DNA of 12,583 bases, taken from Clostridia bacterium. GTDB lineage: Bacteria; Bacillota; Clostridia; Christensenellales; HGM11417. The notes below the pieces were generated by a model. The model was not told the DNA's origin and searched no databases. It worked only from the letters and a program-made list of their open reading frames with translations. This document shows, piece by piece, positions 5,277-12,583 of this stretch; position 1 is the first letter of the stretch, and each line of letters opens with the position of its first letter. A program made the position numbers and the translations under genes. The stretch covers positions 1-12,583 of the forward strand of contig JAFQWR010000147.1 in NCBI GenBank assembly GCA_017407365.1, written 5' to 3'.

Positions 5277-6782
5277 ATGAAAAGAACAAAACTTCTCAGC
5301 TTGTTACTTGCGCTGTTGCTGGTATTTGGCCTTGCGGCTTGCGGCAACACCGAAGACCCCGGCACGGGCGATAAAGACGAGCAGATTACTCTGTATGTAG
5401 ACCTGCACGCTTTAAGACCCAGCCTCAGCAGCACCCCCACCGCTGAAAATCCCGACGTCGTTTTGGCAACCAAGCACATCATCAAGGCGTTCGAGGAGGA
5501 AAACCCCAACATCAAGGTAAAGGTTGACAGAACGAAGGATGTCACCGGCAATGCAGAATCCTGCTCGCAGTGGCTCATCAACAAAATCAACAACGGCGAC
5601 TGCCCTGCCATCGTGTTCACATGGGGCACGCAGTTTCAGGACAGAAACTACTACGTAGACCTTGAGCCCTACTTAAACGAGCCCAACGAATACGTAGAGG
5701 GCAACACCAAGTGGAGCGACCTGTTCCACAGCTACGTATGGAAGGATCCCAACGTTATGGACGCCAACGGCAAGCTGGTTTCTGTGCCCGTACTGCTCTC
5801 GCCCGGCACGCAGACCGCTTACTACTACAACAAATCGCTCTATGCCAACAAAACGCTTCCCACCAACTGGGAAACGCTGATCTCCACCTCGCGTGAGTTC
5901 AACGAGGAGGGCAAGGTAGGCTTTGCCCCCTGGGATAACCTCACCAAGGTTACCTTAGATAGCTGGCAGTTCAAGTTCAGCATCGGACCCTCGTTCGTGG
6001 GCGGTCAGATGGATAGCCTCGACTACAACAACGACGGCGTGGTTACCACCTACGAGCAGCTGCGCGGCGTGAAGGAGGGCAAGTACAACCCCGAGGACCA
6101 CGCCTATGCACGTGAGGTATTCAAGCAGGCAAGGCGCTTCTTCACCACGGGCGGCAACAACCGCGGACCCTTGGTAAACAACTGGACCAACCCCATGAGC
6201 AACGAGTTCACGCAGGGCAGAGTTGCCATCATCGAAGACGGCACCTGGTCTATCCAGAAGATGGAAAGCAACATCGATATGGAATTTGAATACGGCATGA
6301 TGTCTCCCGTTCTCATCGATCAGGCTACCAGCCAGTACGCCATGAAGGAGATCTCCTTCGTAAAGGGCACCGAGATCAAGCACGAGGTCAATGTTTCGTA
6401 CAACATCATGAAGAGCGCCGTCGAGGGCAAGCCCGAGGTTTTAGAGGCAGCCGTTAAGTTCTTAAAGTTCTTAACCACCCCCGACAGCATCGAAACGATC
6501 GCATCCGAAAACGCATCCTACATCCCCGCAACGGTGGAAAGCGAATACAGCACCCTGCTCGACAGCTGGCTGAATCAGCAGTTCCCCGTAGTGCCTCAGG
6601 GCAAGTGGCCCCTTGGCTTTGTCACCGAGTACAACGACAAAATCGACAGATTGTTCCAGCAGTGGTTCCAGGGCAAGATCGAGGATGACGAATTCTACGC
6701 AGACGTAAACGAATTCCAGCAGCAGGGCGCAGACGCCGTGATTGCTTCCATGGGCATCGACACCAACGGATGGGCAATTTAA
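5277..6782 (+). CDS. ABC transporter extracellular solute-binding lipoprotein
   Basis: Carbohydrate-binding lipoprotein expected to deliver a sugar or oligosaccharide to the permeases encoded downstream. The 501-residue product starts with a type II signal peptide whose lipobox LAAC places the lipidated Cys at 22. The body has the family-1 solute-binding-protein pattern (KHIIKAFEEENPNIKVKV near the N-terminus, the GTQTAYYYNKSLY and LPTNWETLIS segments, and the VAIIEDGTWSIQKM segment). At ~500 residues it is longer than maltose-binding proteins (~400), as in binding proteins for larger oligosaccharides. Residues 249-260 (DYNNDGVVTTYE) match an EF-hand calcium loop, with D/N/D at 1/3/5, Gly at 6 and Glu at 12. 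GGAGG at 5266-5270 sets the start. It lies 13 bases after the mannosidase gene. Confidence 0.93.
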   Translation: MKRTKLLSLLLALLLVFGLAACGNTEDPGTGDKDEQITLYVDLHALRPSLSSTPTAENPDVVLATKHIIKAFEEENPNIKVKVDRTKDVTGNAESCSQWLINKINNGDCPAIVFTWGTQFQDRNYYVDLEPYLNEPNEYVEGNTKWSDLFHSYVWKDPNVMDANGKLVSVPVLLSPGTQTAYYYNKSLYANKTLPTNWETLISTSREFNEEGKVGFAPWDNLTKVTLDSWQFKFSIGPSFVGGQMDSLDYNNDGVVTTYEQLRGVKEGKYNPEDHAYAREVFKQARRFFTTGGNNRGPLVNNWTNPMSNEFTQGRVAIIEDGTWSIQKMESNIDMEFEYGMMSPVLIDQATSQYAMKEISFVKGTEIKHEVNVSYNIMKSAVEGKPEVLEAAVKFLKFLTTPDSIETIASENASYIPATVESEYSTLLDSWLNQQFPVVPQGKWPLGFVTEYNDKIDRLFQQWFQGKIEDDEFYADVNEFQQQGADAVIASMGIDTNGWAI

Positions 6783-6783
6783 A

Positions 6784-7224
6784 ATGCTGAAGGCGTTTAT
6801 CAAAAACCACAAAAAGCTGTTTGTCTGCGCGGTGGTGGTGCTGGTGATAGCCGCTCTGTTCGGCATGGATATCATCATCTCCAAAACGTACACGCTGAAG
6901 CTGGAATCCATTTCAGAGGAGGTTGTGTACGCGGATAACAAGATCCCCGTCACCGTGCAGATCTCGCTCACGCAGTTCGGCAAGCCGATTGCAGGTCACA
7001 GCCTGTATGCGGTGGCAGAGGGCGGCGGAAGGATGAAGGCAAACCGTGTGATGACGGACGAAAACGGCATCGCAGAGTTTATCTACGTGCCCTACACTGC
7101 CAACCGCTTTATGCCTGCCGCTCCCGTTACCATCAAGGTGATTGACGAAAGCAACTCGCTGGTATTCGAGGTGAATGCCACCGTTTCGGTAACGTTGGAG
7201 CTGGTGGAAAAGGAGGACGCATGA
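6784..7224 (+). CDS. Small membrane-anchored Ig-like protein, function unknown
   Basis: A 146-residue protein with a short basic N-terminus, one hydrophobic helix (about residues 12-32) and an extracellular beta-rich domain (about 35-146). That domain resembles bacterial Ig-like (Big/invasin-type) folds: alternating hydrophobic strands, a PVTVQISLTQFGKPI segment and the turn TDENGIAEFIYVPY. No catalytic motif and no lipobox are visible. ATG 6784 begins one base after the binding-protein stop. The stop overlaps the permease start (ATGA at 7221). I prefer this start to an in-frame ATG at 6742, which would lie inside the preceding gene and place polar residues before the membrane helix. Its position among binding protein and permease genes suggests a transporter accessory or scaffold, but this is inference; upstream Shine-Dalgarno is weak, so it probably relies on translational coupling. 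Confidence 0.85.
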   Translation: MLKAFIKNHKKLFVCAVVVLVIAALFGMDIIISKTYTLKLESISEEVVYADNKIPVTVQISLTQFGKPIAGHSLYAVAEGGGRMKANRVMTDENGIAEFIYVPYTANRFMPAAPVTIKVIDESNSLVFEVNATVSVTLELVEKEDA

Positions 7225-8165
7225 CGGTACGTAAAAAAACGGATAAGGTCGCCCTCTGGCAGGCGATCAAGCGCGGAAGGTGGGGCTATATCATGATCGC
7301 GCCCCTCATTTTAGGGCTATTGGTATTCAGCTACTACCCCTCCGTGTCCGGTCTGGTGCTTTCCTTCTTCAACAAAACCAGCACCGTGTCTGAATTTGTG
7401 GGCGTGGAAAACTTTGTAAAGCTGATGAAGGACGAGATCTTTCTTGACAGCATAGGAACCATGTTCAAGATCATGATCCCCAAGCTGCTCATCAGCATCA
7501 TTGCTCCCCTTATCATGGCGGAGCTGATCTTCGCAGTAAAAAACGATAAGCTTGCGGGCGCGTTCCGTGTGCTTACCCTGATCCCCATCGTAGCGCCCGG
7601 CGTGGTGAGCATGCTCATCTGGCGCAACCTGCTTTCGGTGGACGGTCTTTTAACGGATATTGTAAAGCTGTTTGGCTTTGTGGAAAAGGATGCCGTGCTG
7701 GATTGGCTGGGTGCGCTCGGCGACGATTCGCTCGTGCTGTTTTCCATCATCTTCATCGGCTTCCCGTGGGTGGGCGGCACCTCCGTGCTGATCTACACGG
7801 CGGGTCTGAACGAGATCTCCTCCGAGGTCATCGAGGCGGCAAGATTAGACGGCGCAAGCACGATGCGCAGAATTTTCAGCATCGACCTTCCCATGCTCAC
7901 CGGTCAGATCAAATACTTCTTGATCTTCGGCATCATCGGTGGCTTGCAGGATTACGGCGTGCAATACACCATCACCGACGGCGGCCCGGGGTACGCAACC
8001 TACGTGCCCGGCTACTACCTGTATAAGCTTGCCTTTGCGCAGGATAACATGGGCTATGCGGCAACCATCGGCGTCATTCTGTTTGCGGCAACGTTCGTGC
8101 TTTCTGCCTTTATGTTCAAGTTTATGGACATCGGCGGAATGAAAAAACAGCAGGGGGTATTCTGA
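7221..8165 (+). CDS. ABC sugar transporter permease, MalF/UgpA type
   Basis: First integral membrane subunit of a CUT1-type carbohydrate importer, 314 residues with about six membrane helices. The helices start at residue ~24 with the segment YIMIAPLILGLLVFSYYPSV, characteristic of this subunit. The cytoplasmic EAA loop that contacts the ATPase is seen as EAARLDGAS at 205-213, followed by RIFSIDLPML. A short N-terminal cytoplasmic tail (KKTDKVALWQAIKRGRW) precedes the first helix. It overlaps the Ig-like protein gene by four bases and the second permease gene by one, as in tightly coupled operons. No ATP-binding subunit is encoded in the window; Firmicutes commonly share one MsmK/MalK-type ATPase among such importers. 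Confidence 0.95.
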   Translation: MTVRKKTDKVALWQAIKRGRWGYIMIAPLILGLLVFSYYPSVSGLVLSFFNKTSTVSEFVGVENFVKLMKDEIFLDSIGTMFKIMIPKLLISIIAPLIMAELIFAVKNDKLAGAFRVLTLIPIVAPGVVSMLIWRNLLSVDGLLTDIVKLFGFVEKDAVLDWLGALGDDSLVLFSIIFIGFPWVGGTSVLIYTAGLNEISSEVIEAARLDGASTMRRIFSIDLPMLTGQIKYFLIFGIIGGLQDYGVQYTITDGGPGYATYVPGYYLYKLAFAQDNMGYAATIGVILFAATFVLSAFMFKFMDIGGMKKQQGVF

Positions 8166-8998
8166 TGGAACAGAGAAAAAGAAAGGTGCATTTTGCGCAG
8201 ATCCTTCTTGTTGCAGTCATCGTGTTCACCCTTGTGCTGATGCTGTATCCGCTCGCTATGGCGCTTTGGAATTCCTTCAAAACGGATCTCACCTACGAAA
8301 GCACGCGGTGGTTTCCCACCCTGCCCCTTCGCTGGAAGAACCTCGTTTCGGCATTCGATTCCATATACAAATTTTTGATCAACACGCTGATCGTGGCAGG
8401 CGTGGGCATTCCCGGGATGCTGCTCATTGCATCGATGGCATCCTTCGCCTTCACCAAGATCCGCTTCCCCGGCAAGACCTTCTTCTTTTATATGGTTATG
8501 GCGCTGATGATGGTGCCCACCATACTCACGCTGATTCCCGCATTTCTGCTGTATAAAAGCATGGGTCTGCAAAACAGCTTGATGTCCCTCATCATACCGC
8601 TGTGGACGAGTGCGTGCGTAGGCTCGATGTTCTTATTGGTGTCCTTTATGGCATCTCTTCCCAACGAGCTGTTCGAGGCGGCGCAGATCGACGGCGGCGG
8701 CGTGCTGAAAAGCTTCTGGTACGTTGCACTTCCCCTTTCTGCCCCCATTTTGGGTACGGTGGCAATTATGCAGATCGTAAGCGTGTGGAACGATTACATC
8801 TGGCCGAGAATCATTCTGGATGAAACGAAATTCACGATAAGCGCGGGACTTCTTTTAACCTTCTCCGCCGAATATACGGCCAATATGCCCGTTATGTTTG
8901 CGGCGTATTTGGTTTCCAGCTCCCCCCTGATTTTGCTGTTCATCTTTGCCAACAAGTTTTATATCCGCGGCCTTACCTCCGCAGGTATCAAAATGTAA
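8165..8998 (+). CDS. ABC sugar transporter permease, MalG/UgpE type
   Basis: Second integral membrane subunit, 277 residues, about six helices, beginning with FAQILLVAVIVFTLVLMLYP. The EAA loop is EAAQIDGGG at 171-179, followed by FWYVALPLSAPI. The C-terminal FANKFYIRGLTSAGIKM ending is typical of the MalG/UgpE partner of a CUT1 importer. The start ATG shares one base with the preceding TGA stop, and GGGGG lies a few bases upstream. It should pair with the preceding permease in a heterodimer. Confidence 0.95.
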   Translation: MEQRKRKVHFAQILLVAVIVFTLVLMLYPLAMALWNSFKTDLTYESTRWFPTLPLRWKNLVSAFDSIYKFLINTLIVAGVGIPGMLLIASMASFAFTKIRFPGKTFFFYMVMALMMVPTILTLIPAFLLYKSMGLQNSLMSLIIPLWTSACVGSMFLLVSFMASLPNELFEAAQIDGGGVLKSFWYVALPLSAPILGTVAIMQIVSVWNDYIWPRIILDETKFTISAGLLLTFSAEYTANMPVMFAAYLVSSSPLILLFIFANKFYIRGLTSAGIKM

Positions 8999-9019
8999 AA
9001 AATGTAAAAGGAGAAAACA

Positions 9020-11266
9020 ATGAAAAAGCTGATGAAAATAGTATGCGTTTGCCTCACGGCTCTCATGCTATTCTCGTGTAACCAAACGGGTGACCCCACC
9101 CCCTCAGACGATATGAAAAATTACAAAGGTCTTTACTACACCCGTACCTTCACCAAGGAGGGCTATCAGAACCCCGCGAACATCTTCAAGCCCCTGCCCA
9201 TCGTAAACAACGCAGGCGGCGAGTACATCGTAGAGCTTGCCGAGGATTACGGCTACGGCGGCATCGTCACCAACATCCCCTTCTCTGATAGAAACTATCT
9301 GCACAACGAGGAGGCTGTGGAGATGTTTATGGAATCGGTGCAGTACGCTGTGGAAAACGGTATGCGCCTTTGGCTGTACGACGAAAACGGCTACCCCAGC
9401 GGCACGGCAGGCGGTAAGGTCACCGAGGACTACCCCGAATACGAGGCACAGGGTCTTGTGGTGCAAAAGCACGCTGCCACCAAGGGCAAAAAGCTCACCG
9501 TTGAGGTGCCCTATAAGCACGTTCTGCTTTCGGCAACCTTCTATCCCACCGCAGGCGGCAATGCGCTGTATAGCGGCGGCACCGACATCTCCGCATCGCT
9601 GACTAGCGGCAAGCTCGAATACACCCCCACCGCAAACGGCGAGGTGGTTTGCCGCTATCGGAAGAACTACTTCGAGGGCACGCACGCAACGGGCAACTGG
9701 TACGCCATCCGCAAGCAGCTGGATATGCTGAATAAGGATGCCTCCGATGCCTTCATCGAAAGCACCTACGAAAGATATTACGATCTCGTTGGCGAATACT
9801 TCGGCGACGAAATCGAGGCGTTCTTCACCGACGAGCCTGCTATGGCAGGTATGTACTTCGATCCCCCTCCCTTCCGTGTAACGGTAGAGGATGAGCCGGA
9901 CGAAAACATCCCCCTGCTTCCCACCGCAAACTACACGTGGGATATGGAGGAGTATTTCCGTCAGACGCGCGGCTACAGCCTGCTCGACAACGCCGTATAC
10001 CTCTTTGAGGGCGACAGCGAGGTGGCGCAGCGTGTGCGTTGGGATTTCTACAAAACGCTCACCGAGCTTAAGAGCAACAACTTCGAGGGCAACATTGCCG
10101 AGTGGTGCGCGGAGCACGGCGTGGCATTCAGCGGTCACTTCTTCGATGAAGAAAACCTGTACGATCATCCCTACTTCAACGGCAACATCATGCGTAGCTT
10201 AAGCAAGCAGCAGATCCCCGGCGTCGACTTCCTCTCCAACAACATGAGCGTAGCGGTTGGCTGGGCGGCAGTTACCCCCAAGCTTGCTTCCTCGGCGGCG
10301 CACTTCAACGGCGAAAACAGAGTATTCGTGGAGATCTCCAACGATTACGACAGCAATAAGGCGGACGTCTACGGCAAGATCAACACCGCGGCGCTGTTAT
10401 ATGCCTGCGGCATCAACGAGTTCTGCTCCTACTTCCGCATCTTCGGCTCCTCCAGCATGGAGGCGCACGAGCATCAGCTGTTCTCCTCCTCGCTCGGCAG
10501 AATGGGCTATCTGTTAAAGGGTGGCGTGCAGACCTCCAAAACTGCGCTCTACTATCCTGCCGAAAGCCTGTTCGTGAATGCAATCATTCCCGAAAACGGC
10601 AGAAAGGATTCCATCAACAGCACCATGCACGCAATCTCCACCAACTTCACGCAGATAGCAAAAACCATGCTCACCAATCAGATTGGCTACGAGATCTTCG
10701 ATTCCACCAACCTCACCTTATCCGAGGTGAAAGACGGTCATCTGGTTACCCCCTCCGGCATGCAGTTCAAAAACATCGTCGTTCCCACCGCATATGCGCT
10801 TGAAGAGGGCGTTGCCGAAAAGCTGATCGAGGCGGCAGAGGGCGGCGTAAACGTGGTATTGCAGAACGTAGACAACGTGCTTGCCTCCTCTGCGCAGTAT
10901 CAGGGCACGCTGAACAATCTGCTTGCAAGCCTCAAAAACAAGGCTACCGTAGCGTCTGCCATCGACGGCATTCTGGATGCGGTAAAGAGCTTCAACACCG
11001 AGGGTGTTACCCTTCTTAGCAAAAACGCAACCGTGATCGCCTCCGAGTTTGCCTTTAAGGGCGACAACAAGTCTTACATCTTTGTAAACACCACGGGCGC
11101 AAAGCAAACGGTCAATGCCAAGATCCATAGCGTGGGCACCAAGTACAAAATGTGGGGCGTCGCTACCGAGGAGGTAAAGGCGATCTCTGCCAACACCGAC
11201 GGCGAATATTCCACCATCGGTGTGACCATTCCTGCGAATCAAGCGGTAATCATTACCGTTGAATAA
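9020..11266 (+). CDS. Lipoprotein glycoside hydrolase, GH106-like
   Basis: A 748-residue surface lipoprotein. A type II signal peptide ends in LFSC with the lipidated Cys at 20. The N-terminal barrel segment has IVTNIPFSDRNYL and LWLYDENGYPSGTAGG (117-132), the form seen in GH106 alpha-L-rhamnosidases and relatives. FFTDEPAM (268-275) and SGHFFDEENL (371-380) carry conserved acidic residues expected in or near the active site; IPGVDFLSNN follows. The C-terminus (about 560 onward) shows a beta-rich segment with an alpha/beta stretch resembling a glutamine-amidotransferase-like domain seen in such hydrolases. At 748 residues it is shorter than characterised GH106 enzymes (about 1,000 or more), so it may be a distinct subfamily with another specificity. 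AGGAG at 9009-9013 sets the start, 21 bases after the permease stop. Likely role: trimming the glycan outside the cell before import. Confidence 0.75.
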   Translation: MKKLMKIVCVCLTALMLFSCNQTGDPTPSDDMKNYKGLYYTRTFTKEGYQNPANIFKPLPIVNNAGGEYIVELAEDYGYGGIVTNIPFSDRNYLHNEEAVEMFMESVQYAVENGMRLWLYDENGYPSGTAGGKVTEDYPEYEAQGLVVQKHAATKGKKLTVEVPYKHVLLSATFYPTAGGNALYSGGTDISASLTSGKLEYTPTANGEVVCRYRKNYFEGTHATGNWYAIRKQLDMLNKDASDAFIESTYERYYDLVGEYFGDEIEAFFTDEPAMAGMYFDPPPFRVTVEDEPDENIPLLPTANYTWDMEEYFRQTRGYSLLDNAVYLFEGDSEVAQRVRWDFYKTLTELKSNNFEGNIAEWCAEHGVAFSGHFFDEENLYDHPYFNGNIMRSLSKQQIPGVDFLSNNMSVAVGWAAVTPKLASSAAHFNGENRVFVEISNDYDSNKADVYGKINTAALLYACGINEFCSYFRIFGSSSMEAHEHQLFSSSLGRMGYLLKGGVQTSKTALYYPAESLFVNAIIPENGRKDSINSTMHAISTNFTQIAKTMLTNQIGYEIFDSTNLTLSEVKDGHLVTPSGMQFKNIVVPTAYALEEGVAEKLIEAAEGGVNVVLQNVDNVLASSAQYQGTLNNLLASLKNKATVASAIDGILDAVKSFNTEGVTLLSKNATVIASEFAFKGDNKSYIFVNTTGAKQTVNAKIHSVGTKYKMWGVATEEVKAISANTDGEYSTIGVTIPANQAVIITVE

Positions 11267-11285
11267 AAATATGAAGGAGAAAACT

Positions 11286-12583
11286 ATGAAACCTATCACA
11301 AAAAAATGGGCAACCCTGTTTATGGCGCTGTGCTTCGTTTTCTGTGGCTTTGCTGTTGCTCTGTCTGCGCCTCAGGCGTATGCAGAGACGGCAACGGTAA
11401 CCGATTATCTTTCGGTCACGGTTGACGTAACGGCAATCGATGGCGAAGGATTTATTCTTTACGCCACGGCAGAGGATAAGTCTTACGGCTGGTGCGAAGA
11501 GCCCACCAACGGCTTATACGCACGCTTTGTAAAGAACGGCGACACCTATTTGCTGTACTTCAAGCTGAGAACGAACAGCGCTTCCGCTGGCTCCGAGGCT
11601 TGGGGCCACGGCATCACCGTGAAGGCAGAGGCAGGCGAAATTACGCTTTCTCTCAGCAAAAACGAGGATGGCACCGCTCAGATCCTCATCAACGGCACCA
11701 ACTTCTTCACCGACCACTTCAGTGCATCCAAGTTTGATAGCATCAAGGATGCCAACGGCAAAACCTACGTCTCCATCGTAAACGGCGGCAGCACCAACGC
11801 GGCTGTAAAGAGCGTAGCCACCGAGGCAGCTCCCTCCGAGCCCACCGAGCCCGAGATGCCCGAAAACGCAGTTGCAGTAGAGGACTTCTTCGAGATTCAG
11901 GTTGACGTTTCCGCAATCAACAACGAAGGCTTCATCGTTTACGCTACGGCAGAAAACAAGACTTACGGCTGGTGCGAGGAGCCTGCTAACGGCTTATACG
12001 CACGCTTTGTAAAGAACGGCGAAACCTATTTACTGTACTTCAAGCTGAGAACGAACAGCGCTTCCGCTGGCTCCGAGGCTTGGGGCCACGGCATCACCGT
12101 GAAGGCAGAGGCAGGCACGGTAACCCTTTCCGTCAGCAAGAACGAGAACGGCACCGCTAACATCTTAATCAACGGCACCAACTTCTTCACCGACCACTTC
12201 AGCGCATCGGTATTCGACAGCGTGAAGGACGAAAGCGGCTACACCTACTTCACCATCGTAAACGGCGGTGGCACCACGGCTGCGCCTTCCTACTACGGCA
12301 ACGAGCCTGCTCCCGTTAAGCCCGAGCTTCCCGAAAACGTCGCAGAGGTAGAGGATTACCTCGAAATTACCGTTGACGTAACGGCAATCGACGGCGAAGG
12401 CTTCATCCTTTACGCTACGGCAGAAAACAAGAGCTACGGCTGGTGCGAGGAGCCCACCAACGGCTTATACGCACGCTTTGTAAAGAACGGCGACACCTAC
12501 TTACTGTACTTCAAGCTGAAAACGAACAGCGGTTCCGCTAGCTCCGAGGCTTGGGGCCACGGCATCACCGTGAAGGCAGAGGC
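11286..12583 (+). CDS. Secreted tandem-repeat protein, incomplete at the window end
   Basis: The frame stays open to the last base, giving 432 residues; the stop is outside. Residues 1-33 form a Sec signal peptide (KK at 6-7, hydrophobic core 9-26, AYA before a likely cleavage after Ala33). The mature part consists of ~160-residue repeats with the conserved anchor D-Y/F-L/F at 40, 200 and 357, the motif SYGWCEEP or TYGWCEEP (one Cys per repeat: 70, 230, 387), YLLYFKL, SEAWGHGITVKAEAG and INGTNFFTDHFSAS. Pro/Glu-rich linkers separate the repeats. I do not recognise a family; the strand pattern suggests a jelly-roll or Ig-like beta sandwich, so a glycan-binding or cell-surface role is plausible but unproven. 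AGGAG at 11275-11279 is six bases before the ATG; it follows the hydrolase gene by 19 bases. Confidence 0.88.
   Translation, partial: MKPITKKWATLFMALCFVFCGFAVALSAPQAYAETATVTDYLSVTVDVTAIDGEGFILYATAEDKSYGWCEEPTNGLYARFVKNGDTYLLYFKLRTNSASAGSEAWGHGITVKAEAGEITLSLSKNEDGTAQILINGTNFFTDHFSASKFDSIKDANGKTYVSIVNGGSTNAAVKSVATEAAPSEPTEPEMPENAVAVEDFFEIQVDVSAINNEGFIVYATAENKTYGWCEEPANGLYARFVKNGETYLLYFKLRTNSASAGSEAWGHGITVKAEAGTVTLSVSKNENGTANILINGTNFFTDHFSASVFDSVKDESGYTYFTIVNGGGTTAAPSYYGNEPAPVKPELPENVAEVEDYLEITVDVTAIDGEGFILYATAENKSYGWCEEPTNGLYARFVKNGDTYLLYFKLKTNSGSASSEAWGHGITVKAE
11394..11873 (+). repeat. Coding repeat 1 of the secreted protein (160 codons)
   Basis: Residues 37-196, from TVTDYLSV to the Pro/Glu linker. 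The 84 bases at 11553-11636 are identical to 12033-12116 in repeat 2. Confidence 0.85.
11874..12344 (+). repeat. Coding repeat 2 of the secreted protein (157 codons)
   Basis: Residues 197-353, from AVEDFFEI onward. The N-terminal part differs from repeats 1 and 3 (VDVSAINNEGFIVY against VDVTAIDGEGFILY), whereas the middle is identical to repeat 1. Confidence 0.85.
12345..12583 (+). repeat. Coding repeat 3 of the secreted protein, cut by the window end
   Basis: Residues 354-432, from EVEDYLEI onward. The start resembles repeat 1 (VDVTAIDGEGFILY), but the middle reads KTNSGSASSEAWG where repeats 1 and 2 have RTNSASAGSEAWG. Confidence 0.85.

Noticed and set aside
4757..5629. Minus-strand open frame of 290 codons
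   Set aside because: It lies opposite the end of the mannosidase gene and the start of the binding-protein gene, both of which have clear family motifs; it spans their junction and shows no domain.
6021..6056. Dockerin domain based on the calcium-loop motif
   Set aside because: Only one loop is present and it sits in the middle of a solute-binding protein; a dockerin needs two such segments, usually near a terminus.
6742..7224. Earlier ATG at 6742 for the Ig-like protein
   Set aside because: It would overlap the binding-protein gene by 41 bases and add a polar leader before the membrane helix; ATG at 6784 directly follows the preceding stop and fits operon coupling.
9104..10168. Minus-strand open frame of 354 codons
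   Set aside because: Antisense to the GH106-like gene; the openness follows from codon bias of the coding strand, and the translation shows no recognisable motif.

Overview
The window looks like chromosome of a gut-type Firmicute (Clostridia, possibly the Christensenellales/Borkfalkia side). This is inferred from moderately high GC, Gram-positive AGGAG ribosome binding sites, lipoprotein signal peptides with lipoboxes, a sugar ABC transporter of the CUT1 type with no linked ATPase, and a LacI-controlled glycan-use cluster. No ribosomal marker is present, so taxonomy is a guess.

Region 1 (1-830) is non-coding. It opens with the 3' part of a tRNA-Glu (anticodon CTC), then a strong intrinsic terminator, then about 700 bp of palindrome-rich repeats. 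Three repeat units begin with TGGGGTTC (first base A in unit 1) and end with ATTCCCCATGGG(GG). These are the two halves of the T arm and acceptor strand of the neighbouring tRNA-Glu, with 31, 98 or 163 bases inserted where the T loop would be. The length differences match 0, 2 and 4 copies of a ~33-bp hairpin module. Copies of a tRNA-tail/terminator segment lie between units. Long open frames cross this region on both strands but do not look like genes.

Region 2 (844-1540) is a monocistronic gene for a zinc-dependent dCMP deaminase, with its own promoter and terminator.

Region 3 (1541-1781) is the control region of the following cluster. It holds a long inverted repeat with repeated TTGTCC motifs, immediately upstream of a near-consensus promoter (TTGAAA-17-TATAAT).

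Region 4 (1782 to the end) reads as one operon with overlaps or gaps of at most ~21 bp and no internal terminator: LacI-type regulator; cytoplasmic GH38 alpha-mannosidase; lipoprotein solute-binding protein with an EF-hand-like loop; small membrane-anchored Ig-like protein of unknown role; two ABC permeases; lipoprotein distantly like GH106 (alpha-L-rhamnosidase type); and a secreted protein built of ~160-residue tandem repeats that runs off the window. The inferred logic is surface binding and trimming of a glycan by the repeat protein and lipoprotein hydrolase, capture and import of the released oligosaccharide by the ABC transporter (energised by an ATPase encoded elsewhere), removal of alpha-mannose in the cytoplasm by GH38, and control by the LacI protein. 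The least explained parts are the tRNA-derived repeat array, the Ig-like membrane protein inside the transporter genes, and the repeat protein.
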